Positions 12,501 to 26,449 are shown, numbered from the stretch's first letter. The stretch: 64,000 bases of DNA from Monarcha castaneiventris obscurior (GCA_026261815.1 JAMPIT010000481.1:3905501-3969500), one strand, 5' to 3'. The notes: generated by a model not told the origin, from the sequence alone. Translations and numbers: made by a program.

Positions 12501-12729
12501 TACCCATTCCAAGTTAGTGTCACACAGTGCAACACTACTTTGTTTAGTTAAGGTGTCACTTAGACTGAAGAATGACAATCATTTTACACTGATTCTCCCA
12601 GCAAGAACCATCTTTAAATATTCAACGTATTTTGTGAAGTCAACGCATTTTCACAAGAACGTTACCTTGGTTTGTCATTTTTAAAAAATCATTCCATGAA
12701 TCTAAACGAATTCCTCATCATGACCTACC
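9521..12729. other. Unique non-coding sequence
   Basis: No gene or repeat family is recognised. An 8-bp perfect inverted repeat with a 2-nt centre lies at 10078-10095. The 10.3-10.9 kb part is GC-richer and carries short chance frames on both strands. Confidence 0.5.
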
Positions 12730-13160
12730 ATCATCTGTCAAAAAGGTACTTATAAATATGTATACGATCATTCTTTCTCTTTTTTCTTTTTACATGAAGA
12801 AGGTATCAGTGCTACAACTAATTGGGCTAATTTGCATCAAAGACTATACATAATTAATTTGTTTGTTAAAAGCTTTCAGCATTTCTTAGAGGAAGTGCAA
12901 GAGATCATTGCTGAAGTTTGAACAAGTAATTAGCAATAACAGATGTCAATGCACATAATTGTAAAATGAGACCAGAAAAGGTACTGACAGAGTCTAATTT
13001 CACAACTGGGTTTCTACCAAATATTCTGCTTAATGGCATATAGAAACAATTATGAGTATTTATTCTTTCCTCATTCCAAGGAGAAAGCTCATTTTTACCA
13101 CTAAATAAGAGCCTTACTTCTATTACTGCTTAAAATAATTATGAGAATAAATCAGTCTAC
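12730..13160. promoter_or_regulatory. Possible conserved non-coding element (octamer and homeodomain motifs)
   Basis: This AT-rich island contains a perfect octamer ATTTGCAT at 12830-12837, TAATTAATT at 12851-12859 and TAATTA at 12927-12932, with no CpG and no repeat signature. POU and homeodomain proteins bind such sites. The grouping suggests a distal enhancer, but motif density in AT-rich DNA is a weak indicator. Confidence 0.3.
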
Positions 13161-16100
13161 ACTCAGACATGACCTTGTCACGAATGTCAGCCACTCATTC
13201 TGGGAAGAGAAAATGCAGAGCCCCAGCAACTCGTAAGGTCACGAGATCTTGTGATGGACACAGGAGCAACACATACACCCCAAAAAGTTCACAGGGGGCT
13301 GTAACTTTACTGTGGTCTTTTCTAAAACAGAATGAACCCCATGAGTTTGGAGCCTGGCTGGAGCCAAGGCATGACCTGGAGTCACCTCTGTCCCACCTGT
13401 GCCCACGTGTGGCATTGAGTGGGAGGTGAGACCCTGCACTCCAAGAAGTTCACACCCTCTGGTGCTGCAAATTCTGGGCACAAACAGCTCTCAGGGTTGT
13501 GTTAAGGCAATAACAGAGACTGCAGACAGCCAAACTCAGTGAGCTGTTCTAGCTGGGTCCGTGCAAGAGCCACACTGGACGTTCATCCACAGAGCCCCCT
13601 CCTGCATGTGCCACTTCAGGCCGCAGTGCTTGCCCTGACCCAGTCTTTAAAAAAAACCTGAAAGAACAGATCTCCTAGTTTCTCCCAGCATTGTTGTGCT
13701 GTTACTTGGCCCAAATCCCCCATCTTAATTAAAGCTTTCTCTGAAAGCACCCATAGCTTTCAGCCACTCTCAGCCCGGCTATTTTAGTGCGGCTGTCGAG
13801 CGTTTCCATACGCAGTTTATGGCCCTGGAAGGAATGTGGCCCAGCTCTGGAGATGCATGTCCCCATCCATACCTTTTACATTTGGGACTGAGGGTTCCCT
13901 ACAGGGGACTCTTTTCAATGTGCTATGGCAGATCACTGCCCAGCTTCCACTAATGCCTTCAAATTACACGGCCTCCTCAATTGCACTCTAACACGTACAG
14001 ACAAAATGCCAAGAGCACATCTTATTTTAGATATCATTTTATTGCTATCTACGACTTTCCACAGCATCTATCGATGCTCTAAAAATTGTTTTTGAAAGAT
14101 AGAAACTGCTAGCCAATCTTGCCTCAAAGGAATCCCTCCCCTTGGAAGAAACAAATGGCAGCTACAGAGCATGCAAATGGAGTGACCAAGATGCCTATTC
14201 AGGAACTGCTGGCATGGAGGATAATTATGACCTGTGAAAAGCTCTCCTGGAATCCTATCCATTAAGGATTATCCTACATGATAGAAGGGTTTTCCAGTAG
14301 GAAAAAGGACAGGTGTGTCCACACCACAGCCGAGGTGCCACCTTCATTGTCTGAGCGACAGTTTCAGCACAACCCAGTTATTACCGTTTCCTCTTGTATC
14401 CAGTCTTAACAAGATTAAAGTTTTCTGTTCAATAAGCACCTACTCTTCACTGGCCAGATTGTATTAGCATGGTTGGCATTCCACCAAGGTTTAGCAACTC
14501 TTTCTAAATGGGGTTTAATAAAGGACTTCGCAGGGATCACGTAACTAGACAGAAAGAGTGTAGATAATCAAATTACTGGCTTTCAGCACATACTTAGCCT
14601 TCCTTGCATCCAGCCAAACAAGATTTCACATCAAATGCAGGAAAACTCCATGCAAATAAGCTGCTAATGATTATTAGAAGATTCTCACTCTTATGAGAGG
14701 ATGTCTTATGACAGGTACTCAACATTTGCTCAAATGATTTGTCACCTCATTTTACAACAAATTTGAGGTGACACTTTTCATCTTTAAAGTGCTCCTGGAG
14801 GTATTTCGGATTAATTACTCCTTACAGCACCTGAGTTTGTAACTAGTGAGTACTCAGGGATCAAGGTAAGTGCTTGCCTATGGTCACCCACCAGTCCATA
14901 GCTGTCCTCTAAGGCCAAGCCAAGGCACCACAAGTTCTGCACAACCCCAGGTGCCCACTGGGCACCATCAGCATCTTCACGTGAGCCTTCACTGCCCCTC
15001 ATTGTCTCTCTGGTGAGGCTGATGCAGCCAGGGACCCCCACACTCACTGGCAGCCATCCTGAGCTCAGATCTCCAGCTCAGGGTCAGCGATTTGAGCTGA
15101 GTTTATGTGGTTCCCCACTGATGGCATGGACAGAAAACATCCATCATCTCCAGCTTTCCAAATGGCCAAGACCACTCAGTTGCCCCTATTCCATTGTAGC
15201 CCTGATGCAGAAAAGCCAAAATGGCATTAAAAGCAACGTTTCCCAGTCCCACTCTTCTTTCTGAATGCCTGGAATATATTTCACCTTTCCCATTGTTCAT
15301 CCTTGACTGTACATGTTTGTGGGATCCCGTTTATGGCTGAGGCAGCTGGCAGGGCAGCTCCAGAGGAGAAGATGCCAGCTCTGCCTGGGCTATGCATCAG
15401 TAAGCGTTTGTCTTATGCCCAGACCTGCCAAAACCCAACATCAGGGTTTCACTGTACTCTCCCAGCATAGCAATGGTTAGATCCCTTTTATCTCTGATGG
15501 TAATTTTCATGGACCCCTGCCAGTTTCTTTATGTGCTACAGAGTTCCCCACTTCATTCAAAGAGAACTCCATTGTTCTCTTCCCTATTCCCTCAAATATA
15601 TTTCCAAAAATTCTGCTCTAAAAAGAACAGGTTTTCTTGGAAGCTGATGCTGGAAGAGGCCTTGGCTCCTGACAGCCCCCAATCTGCATGGACATCACAA
15701 AGATCTTTACAATCAGAAGTTTTAATGAAGATAGACCCAGGCCAGAAGCTTAAATCAGACCATTGTTAGCTCTTGGTGTTTGCAGACTCAGAATAAATGT
15801 ATATAATTAATTAATGCATAAAATTACATTGGCTATCTAGCTGACTCCCAGTCTGAATACACCCTCAATTTTATCAATAAAGAAATTGGCTGTCAGCTGG
15901 CATTACCAAGGGGTTTCCAAGTGGATGTCACAATTCCCAAACAAAATAGTGAGGACCAGAGTACACAATCCAGAGCAGGGGGACCAGCACTAACCTAAAA
16001 ACTAGAGCTGACTCCATGTCAGAGGCAGAACTTCAGCAGAGGAGAGCAGAGCTGCCTCCACTCCAGAGCCTCACCATGGTTCTGTAGGGCAGCTCACTTG

Positions 16101-16518
16101 CATCACATCAATTTGCCAAGTTTCCCTTCCAGAAGGGAGCCCATCTTTTGTGGGTGAATTTGCCAGTCTCAATGCCAGAGATGTGTGCAGGGCAGGAGGG
16201 AGATGCTGGCTGTGGGGCGATCCCCATGCACAGATTTAGCTTTTTATGAAGAAGGCAGAATTCCATTGCCAAACCTGTACCTGTGTAAACTTTGTGGGAA
16301 ATCAAACCCACTGGGCTCTGGCACACCAAATTTGCCCATGCTCCCTGCTCAGCTCCAGCCCTGGCCTTACCCCCAAAGTGGGAGCTTGGGTTTTTCATCC
16401 CAGTGCTTTTCCAGACTCCACGAGAGCTTGGGACCACAGTGTGAAGCTTTGCTCACCCAGCAGCACAGATCCCTCCCCAGAGCATTCACAGCACTCAAAA
16501 CTCACTTCAATACACCTC
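13161..16518. other. Unique non-coding sequence
   Basis: Nothing gene-like was found. The strongest local structure is a hairpin with 10-bp perfect arms at 14740-14773, discussed among the findings. The part from 15.3 to 16.5 kb is GC-richer, with chance open frames. Confidence 0.5.
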
Positions 16519-16872
16519 TGATGCCTTAGGTTTTAACTTTTATATTTTACAAATCCTGCACTGCTTAGAGTGTAACTCTGCAGTTCCTTGTAGCCTGGAA
16601 TTTCTGCTCTCTCGTGCTGGGCAGACACAACAAAGCCTCTCCAGGCTTTGCCTTCAAGGACAGCCAGGCTCTTCTAGGCCCAAAATGTGTAAACCAAAGC
16701 CTCTAAGGGGGGAGCAAGCTGAGGGGAATTCCATCATTGAACTGGGGCATTAATTGGGGAATTAACCCTGAAATGCAAATGAACCAAACCCATAAAGGTG
16801 TGAGGAACTCGTGACCTGGGGTCCATCTTGGGGTCCATTTTATGGAGGCAGCCTCTGGTTCCCCAGGGTGTA
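16519..16872 (+). mobile_element. 3'-truncated solo LTR, same family as at 52.8 and 59.5 kb
   Basis: The sequence begins TGATGCC and follows the plus-strand LTR at 59495 base for base with scattered differences. It includes the octamer ATGCAAAT at 16773-16780 and the duplicated GGGGTCCAT motif. Similarity stops after a CCCAGGGTGTA string at 16872, so about 85 bases containing the poly-A signal and the 3' end are missing. The TATA box of the intact copies is CATAAA here (16791-16796). Because the 3' end is lost, no target duplication can be assessed. Just after the break comes CCTAGAAAC, the reverse complement of a string near the missing end; this could be a rearranged piece or chance. Confidence 0.88.
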
Positions 16873-19800
16873 CCTAGAAACCTCAGCACCCTATTACATT
16901 CTGGAATCCTACACATACCCTGCTATTGAGTTAAAACAGAGCATTTTTCATACACAGCTTGCCTCCTGGCAGCTACACTTTATGACAAAACCTTGCATGT
17001 AAGCGTAATAAAAACATAAATGAAGACAAGACAGCACGGTTCAGTGGATTTCAGTAAAGAGGCTGAAAACAGAAATCCTCGAAGCCACACCTCATACAAC
17101 AAATGTAACCACCTCCAGCAGACCCAAGGGCAGCAGGAGGCTGCAGCTACCAGAGGTCCCGCCCTGCAGAGGGGAGAGGCTCAATTTCCACCCACACTTA
17201 CTCAGTTCCAGCCACGGGAATTCCTCCTGCTCCCAGACCCTCTCTGCCACGGTGTGTGCCCACCCACCCCACAGGAAAGGAGATTGTTGGCCATCTCCAG
17301 CAGCAGGGAGATATTATTAATGAGATGTGGAATTCCCTGGGAGAGAAGAACACCACCTTAGATAATCATAAGTAAAAAGTCATCTCTTTTAAATTGTTTT
17401 TTTCTCTGCACTTTTAGATCTCCTCTAGTCTAACAAGAAAAGCAGCTCTTGGCTTTTATCAGAGTGCTTTTTCCTCCTTCCCAGCTCTCCAGCAGCTTTG
17501 GGCACTACAGGTGAAGCCTTATCTGCCTGAAACCACCGTGGCTGCTGAGAGTTTTCTGTTCTGTGCCCAGAAATCTTTCAAGAGACTTTTAACTTTGCCG
17601 AGAGAGGGAAGAGTTTGAGCTCTTCAAATTGCTTCAATGTAATCCTCTTCATTTGCCCTCACCAGCAAACTCCAGCTCTCACTGAAGCTGGCTTGAGAGA
17701 ATTAACATTTAATCCAACATCGTTTTACCTGCAGACACAATTCCTGGTTGACTGAGCAATGATGAAGTGCTTTGATATTCAATGTTCATTTTATAATGAC
17801 CTCTCATTTTTAGAGAAACCAGTGACAGTGAAGGGCACTACCATGTTTTTTCATTTTAAAATTAACCAAATTGTGATTGAGATTGGAAACAATAATGCAA
17901 CAGTGCTTTTCATTTAGCTTGGAGTTTTTCATCCATTGCAACATATCATTTTCTCTCTTTTTTTTTCTGCTTTGTCTTTCAGGGTTTTTGGTTTTGTTGC
18001 AACAGGAAAAGCACTGCAACACTAAACACAACAAAGCATTAAATATTTGGGAAGGAAACACAAGAAAAATGAAACGTGATTTCAGACCAACCCATTTTCT
18101 CCCTGGTTCTCTCTCCAGTTCAGGAAAGTAATTATATACACAGCTATGACTGGAATTTGTGATTGTTTCACCTAAATATTGCAGCTGGCTTTAAAGCACA
18201 ATCACCCCCAGAAAGACTTCCCTTTTTGCAGCCTAAAGTTTAAGAAAAAATAAAAGAACCAAATCACTTTAAGATGCAGTTTCGCCAACCAGTGTAGAAA
18301 GGTATTGCATCTTTTAAAGTTAGAAAATACAGAAACTACTTAGGAGAAACAGAATCCAGAGCCAGTGTTCTCATTCCTTACTTTCCATCCCTGCTGTTAT
18401 CATTACAATAATGAAGTATTTTAATCTTGAGATTTTTCACTTAATAGGTTCCAATTAAGGACTTTATAAATTATGTACATGTAGATGTTAAAGACTTTTT
18501 TTCTGCTTTCAGAAAAAAAAGCTGCTTTCACGAACACTCCCTCCCCTTTCCCTGGACCCTTTCACAACTGCTTTGCAAACTTTATTAAAAGAATGGGAAA
18601 TCGCACAGTCCATCTAATTAGTAAAATCACAGTTGCATGCAGTTTACATGGACCAATATCAGAATATTCCTCATCAAAGATACTCCTCTCCTTGTATCTT
18701 GCTCCAGCCCTATAACAGCTGCCCAGAAAAAGTCCTTGGATAGGGCAGACACACAGCAATGCTCTTCCCAGCATCTGCTCTCTATCCAAAGAAAGTGCTG
18801 GAAGCACCAAGGAGAAGCAGAATAAAATATCAGATATCTTTACAAACCTTCCATTTCACCAGTTTTACTGGTGTTTAGGCTGCACAAAGCCTCTGCACAC
18901 ACGACACAAATGATTTTTGATATTCACTGAAACATGAGTACAACTTTAGTATGCAAAGCTACAGGATCCCATGGAGGATATTCCTCGCCTTCCTTCCAAA
19001 CACTGTGGTTCTGTGGCAATTCCCTGTGGACTTCTGCAGCTTTTTCCCTTTGAATTTTTGGAAGTGAAGGAATGAGGTCTGCTAGATGTCAGCATGCATC
19101 AGGCTTGTTAGTGTCGATCTCTGAGTGCCGAGAGAGCACAGTCCAAACGCCCGGCTCCAAACGCTGGAGAGCGACAGTTAATTTTTCTAATGATACACAA
19201 AAGTATCAGGAACATTTCTGACATCTTCCTTTTAATTCTCTTCCCCTACAAGCTTCCCCAAAAATCCACAAATCAAAACAACAAAGGGCCAAAGCACTGA
19301 CAAGCAAAATGGTTCTGCCTTCTTTGGAAATGTTTTGAATTTGCTAGGGAGAAGTTTCTTATTGCAAATATTGCTAAGTTAGATTCTTCATCTATGAAAT
19401 CTAACAACCAAATCCCCTGAAAGAAAGACTATTATGTACCATTAAAAATAAATATTAGAGATTTTTTCCCAGAAATTACTATGAGGATTTTATAGCTAGC
19501 TGAAAACACAAATATTTTTCTGAAGGACGGCTGATTGAAATAAGTCCAGTTCAAAATAATTTTTCATTTAAATTTTCATTGAAATTTTCATTTAATTTAA
19601 AATGACCATTCATTTATGATTGCTGCTATTAAAATTAATCATTCATCTTTTGTACAAACCAAGACAAACTTAATCCACAAACTTGGCATCCCTTGTTACA
19701 GATGAAACACCCACAGACTGCACAATTCTTGAAAGATTGGGTTGAGATCTATATATTGACAACCCCAAAACCAATTTAAACAAATAGAAACCTTTCCATG

Positions 19801-22800
19801 ATGTAGCATCAGATGCTACTGAAGTTTTTTCTACATCTTTGCTCGTTGCTTTTCTACTTTGAACAAATTACCTGAAGACTTGGCCACACTGCAGTGTTGT
19901 TGTTAGGCACAAGTTTCTCCTACTAAAGCTAAACTGAAAAAAAAAAGATCAAAGAAACTTTCAACAGTGAAATTAGGGCACGTAAAGTTGAAATAGGCAT
20001 TTCTTGCAACATTTAACTCATTTAACTCTTTTGATTGCAAGCTTTCTCTCTCTAAAAGGAAGCGCCAGAGGAGATAGAAACACGGTCAGAAAATATGTGC
20101 CAAGCTTTTTTTACTTATTCAGCACCCCTAAAGCACAACCTCTCACAATTCCCAAGGTCTGTTTTGCAGCATCTTTCTGAGGCAGGTAAGCTGCTACTTT
20201 TGTTTAAACCATGGGAAGGGAAGTCAGGACACGAACCCTGCACCTGAACAGTGGCTGGATGAGGAAACCCGGCTGAGTGGGTGTCTAACAGAAAGTACAG
20301 GCAGAAAACTCTTTAATTTCTGCTCTTTGGAGCAAGTTTAATTTCAGTCCCATATCTACAGATGTACAGGTTTAAGGATTTTATTTTCTGAACCCCTGAA
20401 CATGCTACTTTCTTTTCCTAGAAAAGCCTGGTCTCATCTCTGGACCATCAAGAGCCCTGAACCATCTCCTGGGCTCTCTGCACAAATAAATCTCGCCTGA
20501 GCAGTCCCCCAGCTGCCTCACACACAGCAAGGCTGAGCTGTACAAAAGTTGTGTCTTCTTTCCAGCTGCCCAGAGCAAAAGAACTTTCCCCTCTCCCCAT
20601 ACTTGTCTGGCATCATCAGAGCACTGAATCCAACTGTCTGCCCCTCTCTGTGCCTAAAAGGCATGAAGGACATGGAGGAACTGTGGGCTCTATCACATGC
20701 AAAATTTCTTTTGCAGCACATCAGAATCAGACATGATCTCTTCTGACATGACATCAAGAAACAGTTTTGTTTCTTTCTTTACCCCAAGCTAAATGAAGGG
20801 TTTATATTCCGCTTGTGGTTAATGCCTGGGTTCAGAGCCATGAATCCCTTCTGAGCATCTCTGCTGGATCATGCACCACTGCCTCTGCAGCAGGCACTGA
20901 GAACTCGCTCTTCAGAGGTGCTTGCTTTGTACCTGGGAGGGTTCTTTTCCTTTCCATTAATTTCATTATTATTCCCTTTGCCTGCAACCTGGTTTTGGTG
21001 CCTCTCCTGAGGCGGAAGGAGCAGAGCAGCAGCCTCAGCAGAGAGGGTGCCCCAGCCATGAGCACAAAATCGAGTTTTGGGGACTCCAGGGGTGGTGGAT
21101 GGACACATCCATGGCTCCACACAAGTCACCTCAGCAACACCTGGGAGTCCTGAACTCACTCATCAAAACTGCCCTTTCCTTCTCTCCCTCGTCCATCAAA
21201 CAACCTCCTCGTTGGAGGAGCAGCTTTGGAAAAGATGAAAAAACAAATGGGAGCAGCAGGAAAAAAATTGTTTCAGTTATTTGACCATTCCAGTGTGGTC
21301 TTTTCCTTGCCAGACTTGCATTTTTCAATCCTTGATGAAGGAGTTTTTACTCCTTTGGGTAATGGTGGGAAGGACTGTGCCATTCCCATCACAGCAGGAA
21401 ATGCCCACCACAAATTCCCCACAATAGATAATTTAATTCTTTTGCAAAGATAAAGTTGCGGGTAGGTGTTCATCAAATATTTTTTCTTTATGAGTTCATT
21501 TGTCAGCAGATGACTATGGTCAACATAAATGAAAGGAACTCTTTTTTAAAAGCATTTCTTGCATAAATTAATTAATCAATACTCAAAAATATCTTTCAGA
21601 AAAGAGAAAGTTTTACAGACAAATGGAGCTTTTCAGTCACAAGTTCCACCTTTGTGAATAAACACAGTCCCAGACACGAGTAAACCCTGGAGTGTCAACA
21701 GAACAGGGAGCAACCAGAGGAGCCACCTGGAAGTCGTGTCATTTTTTAATCTTCTTAATATTGAAACCCTTCTTTCTTTTTTTTTTTCCTCATGAGCTGA
21801 GTGGATTTCTACAGCACTTTCATATGCACAGAAATTCATACCAGGAGCTGTGTGTTTGTATTAATCAAAAACATGTGGCAACACGCTACACCTGTAGATA
21901 AACAGCATGGGTAATTGAGAGAAACCTTCTGCTCAGCGTTTTTTGCTTGTTCTGCTGTCTCTGTTGAGTTGGTTTGCATTTATTAATAAAAATTAAACTG
22001 AAAACCCCCCAATGTTTGTTAAAACTCCCCATAGAAAAATTGCAATTTTTTAAAAATTAATTTTCTCATCCCTACTCTGAGCAGCAACTACAATACATGA
22101 AGTGTTTCACTCCAGACAGACACCAGCATTTCTTTCAAATGCCAAATTCTTTAAGCTATATTACTTGGAAATTGAAATTGATGGAGGACATCTGATCTAA
22201 AAGATTCTTTTCTTTAAGTTTAATACGCCACATCACATGATCTTGTCATGTGGGATCATGTCAGTGATATTTATGCCATAATGTGAATCAGCCATGTCTA
22301 AGTTGCCTGTACTAACACAGCAAAGGGACAGAGATTTTTTGGCAGTATCTTCGTTGACTTTTTTCCTTTTCTTCCCTTCTTTTTCAAGAGAAAAAAAAAA
22401 AAAGTCTGAGTTATGAGCAGTGGCTAAATCACAGACAAACTTCTACCCAGCCCAAATTCCAGATCTGCGCTTTGTGTGGGTGGATCAGAGCACCAGTAAT
22501 AGGAAAGCCATTAGATGAAAATGAAAGAGAACTTTCCTACCATTTTCTTTTGGCTCAGTTGTTGCTATGTCATTTTTCTTCTACAAAACTCAGAAAACTC
22601 AAAATTCTGTTTGTGGAATCTCCTTTCTGAGATTTTCCCTCCCTTTCTATCATTAAAACACAACAAGAGGAGCAGTGTCTGAGGTCATCTTTCACCTGAA
22701 GACTAGGATAAAGAAATGAACAAATTTACAGAGTCCCTGACATGCTCTAGGATTCCTGGCAGCACAAACTATGATGGGTGGCAAAAGAGACGTGTTTGAA

Positions 22801-24479
22801 ATCCTTGCTGTACCCTGAGGAAGGGTCTGGGGCTAAATTGTGCTTCCACTGACACCCTTCTCCCTCTGCTGAAGGATTTGATGATGGAATTTGGCCACGT
22901 GCAGCCAATTCCATACCTGGGCTGGTGGGTATTTATCTCTCAACTCAGAGATACAAAGGCATGGCACCATGGCAGCCAAACTCTGTAATCCCTGTGGATT
23001 CCTTTTGTTCTTGAGGAAAGAAAGTGATCTCCTGTGCTGGTAACCAGGAAATCCAACTGGGCAGAGGTTTCTGCCAAGAACGTGTTCTAGCAGAGCTTCA
23101 CATAATCTTTCTGAGGTCTCTTTCCTACAGCCCTTCCAACACACCATGGTTTTCTCTTGTTCTGGTGACTCTGGTCCCCACTGTCCCTTTGGTCCATAAT
23201 GTTTTCACAGGACTCACTTTTTCCACAATGAACTCAAACAGCAAATAATTTGCTGAGAAAACTCAAATACATACTCAGTGCTCCAAAATTAATCTTGATC
23301 CTATAAGCCATAACTCCCAGACCAAGCTCTCTCACCAGGTACAAGGTGTGCAAAAGCCAGCTGCCTGCACTGCTTGTGGCTCCAGATTAGCATAATTTAT
23401 CCTTAACTGTGAAGGTTATTTAAAACACAGAAAAGCAGCTTTGCCAGTTCTCATTTTATCCCACACAGAAAGTTGCTCTAATTTGCAGTCAGTGGGGAAG
23501 TCAGTGAGCTGTTCCTCCTGTGCCACGACAGGCTCCTGCTCCTGCTGCTGCTGCTGTCCCGGTGTGGCTGAGGGAACTTTTCTGTGGGAATAAAGCTGCC
23601 TGCTAAAAATAGAACAAGGAAAAAAAAATCGAGTGGCTTCTAAATTTTACAACCAGTTCGCCTGCATGCAAACAGAGAGCAGCTCAGAAGTGTCATCTCT
23701 TTAGAGCCACGCAGCTCTAAAAGTGCCTTGCTGGCCCCAAAACAGCGAAGGTTCTCCAAATCCAGCCCAGATGCAGGAGGAGAGGAGGCATAAGAGCCAA
23801 GTCTAACATTTAGACAGCCCATTATCAGCTCATGAATGGTTACACTGATACTAACAGAAGTATTATGTCTTTGTTAATAATAATTAATGCGTTGTCTCGT
23901 TCTGGTTTTCAGCAGATACAGGAGAATGAAGTTTTCCAGAAGTTTGGAAGCATCTCCTTCTGGGCAAGGAGCTGCCTGCAGGTAACTAACACTGCCCCAA
24001 GAGGAGATTAAACCAGAAACAGATAATACTGCAGAAGAAGTGCTGCAATAAATAGAAATCTGCTGTTTTCCATTCATTTGTGCCGTTATGGAACTCTTTA
24101 ATAAAATCTGACTTCCAGAATTTTAATGGTGCTATGTGGGAAAAGATTAAATCTGTTTTATTCCATGATAAGAAATAGGTATTGCAGAGAAGACATCTCA
24201 TCTTTTTTTTACTCTAATTATTTAAGGAAGATGCTTTTTGCATGAGTGGGAAAAATCTGCATCAAACTTCTCCACAGATTCATGAAAACAAGGTGCCACT
24301 GATCACAAATAACATATTCCAACTGACAGAGAAAGATAAGTTACATTAGTTTATATTTCTGGAGATGATCTAAGCCCTTAGTTATCTGTTACATCAAATG
24401 TCTCAGTTTTCCTTCTGTAATCTAATATCCACCTTCAAGCTTGCCCTACATTTAAAATTTATACAAGTTTTTTCAGATG
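16873..24479. other. Long unique non-coding stretch
   Basis: I recognise no gene or transposon here. Small local structures include three 12-bp tandem units at 19561-19596 and a 7-bp-arm hairpin at 22234-22252. AT-rich homeodomain-type patches near 17.7, 18.4-18.65 and 22.2 kb could be regulatory, but I cannot separate them from background. A short CTG-rich run lies near 23.54 kb. Confidence 0.45.
19561..19596 (+). repeat. Three 12-bp tandem units
   Basis: Three consecutive 12-base units share TTTTCATT and differ only in the last four bases (TAAA, GAAA, TAAT). The array is short and probably arose by slippage. Confidence 0.85.
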
Positions 24480-24790
24480 CTGCCATTTTGCCTCGGGCTT
24501 TGTAGGTGTTAAGCTCCAGTAATAATCTACACTGTTTCTTTAAGAAAGTTCATCCATTCACTTTAATTACATTTTCAGCCCTGGTTATTGTCCCTGTGCC
24601 TGCAAAGAATGTTTCCAGCCATAAAAAACCATTATCTGCCACAATTATGGATAACCAGAGCGTGGCCAGAGGGCAGAAATGCCATGGTGAAAGATTGTAC
24701 CGCAATTCAGTGCAGAATTTATAACTTTCCTCAGGGCTAACTGTCAGCCTGATCACAATGCCTGACAAAAAGATCCAGTAAAGCAAATGC
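24480..24790. promoter_or_regulatory. Possible conserved non-coding element
   Basis: This compact unique segment has TAATTA at 24564-24569, GCCATAAA at 24618-24625 and several ATTAT cores, mixed with GC-richer strings rather than being simply AT-rich. The same GCCATAAA word occurs in the large 6.2-8.6 kb block. That makes a shared regulatory input conceivable. Conservation is not demonstrated. Confidence 0.32.
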
Positions 24791-25114
24791 AGATGCTTCT
24801 TCTTGCCTGCATGGTTGCTCTTTTTAATTTTTTTTAATTAAGGTGCAGTTTGCTGTGAGACATTAAGTTGCAACCACGGTGGACGCAGCACCGCAGCAGG
24901 GACACCCTGCCTGATTCCCTCTGCTGGAGCACAGATTTAGACCATACAAGTCAGTTTTAAACACATTATTCCTGTGCCAGCAGGACACCTCTGAGGTGCA
25001 CAGAAATCACTGCTGTGCATTTGCCCTGGTGGCCAAACTGCAGCTCGGTGCTGGCTGCTGCCTTGCGTCCTCTCTGCTCCTCCTTACAGATGGAGACAGA
25101 TGATTTTCCACAGC

Positions 25115-25320
25115 TTCCCATGTTACTGCTCTTGCAACATTGGATCTTCCCATCACTAATTCTTGCGGCTATTAACATCCAGAGGAATGCCAGTGGAAGA
25201 AAGATTAACTTTTTGACACAGCGTTTGAGGATATTCAGTTATTTCTCGCGTTCCATCAGGACAGAGGTTTGTATTGCGCCTCCTGATGCAGGATTTCAAC
25301 AGAAGAGGGCAAGGAGATCA
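25115..25320. promoter_or_regulatory. Possible conserved non-coding element with CpG
   Basis: A short unique segment retains several CpG dinucleotides (in CTTGCGGC, CAGCGTTT, CTCGCGTT and TTGCGCC strings) inside a CpG-poor region, next to ATTAAC-type cores. Preserved CpG in otherwise depleted DNA can mark selected sequence. The call rests on that alone. Confidence 0.28.
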
Positions 25321-26449
25321 TGAGTCCCATCACAATATTTTATGAGAAGAATAATACAAATCCTTCTATATTTTTTTTTTCCAGCCAGAAGTCTCAAAAC
25401 ACAATACAAGCATGACTCAGAATTATCCTCCTTGGTTTTGTGGTGAAAGAAAACTGAGCAATTGAGAGGGGCTGGGGTGATGTTCCTGGCATCCTTGATG
25501 CCTGTGCAGCTTCCAGCAGAGCAGCAGGAGCTGCCATCCCACCCCTGCCCACGGGAGCCACGTTTGTGGACCCCTGTGAAGGGATAAAGCAGGTTGAAGT
25601 TCCTCCCCAACCTCGGGTGTGCTCCAGACTCCTTTAGCCTGTGCTCAGGTGCTGGTCCACATTCCCACAGAGCAGGTGAGCCCCAAAGTTGAACTTTGTG
25701 CCTGATCTCAGACTTACACAGAGAGATGACAGAGGCAAAGCCAGGATCTGTTGTTCCTGGCTTTTAACAGGTGATTCTGCCTTTCTCAGCAAGGAGGCAG
25801 CTGCTCAAAGGTAAGTGCAGAATAAAGAGCTTGAAAACAAATTTGATTTCTACACAAATCTCTCCCTGGGGTTTCCAAAAATACTGTACTTCTAATGGGA
25901 CAATAATGCCTGTGGACATTAGGAAGTCAAGGGCCTTTAAAGGTGTGGCCCTGAGTGTCCACAGATCAAACTGAGAGAATTCTCTCTAGATCAGCCCGAT
26001 TTTCCTCACTTTGGTTTTAATCACAGGAATTCGAAGTATGGAAAAGATAAAGGTTAAAAATGTCAGAGGAGATGAGAAAGCTGTGATTTGCTTGGTTCTA
26101 GGTAGTGCTATGAGATAGCTTAGTAGGAAGGTTCTGCTCAGCAAAATCCCTCTGAATTCTGTTCTAAACTTTCTGGGTTTCTTCCTCTGAGCATGAGCAG
26201 TTCCAAAGCAGGTGCAGCAGAGCTCTCTGCAGAAGAAGGATTTCTCACAATCTTTGAAAAGGCAAATCTTCCCCAATTCCTACCACCCTAACCTCACTCT
26301 GGCAGGAACAGGTCACAAGATCTGGCACCCTGATCCCGCTTCAAACTCAGCTTCTATCCAAAACATAATCGGAGGCAAAACTCCACCCCTTGGCGTGTCT
26401 TCAATAAAACATCATTCTACCTGAACCTCAGAAAAGATAAACTATTAAA

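Noticed and set aside
23535..23556. CTG-rich run resembling a trinucleotide microsatellite
   Set aside because: Only four or five perfect CTG units, broken by CTC. Not notable.
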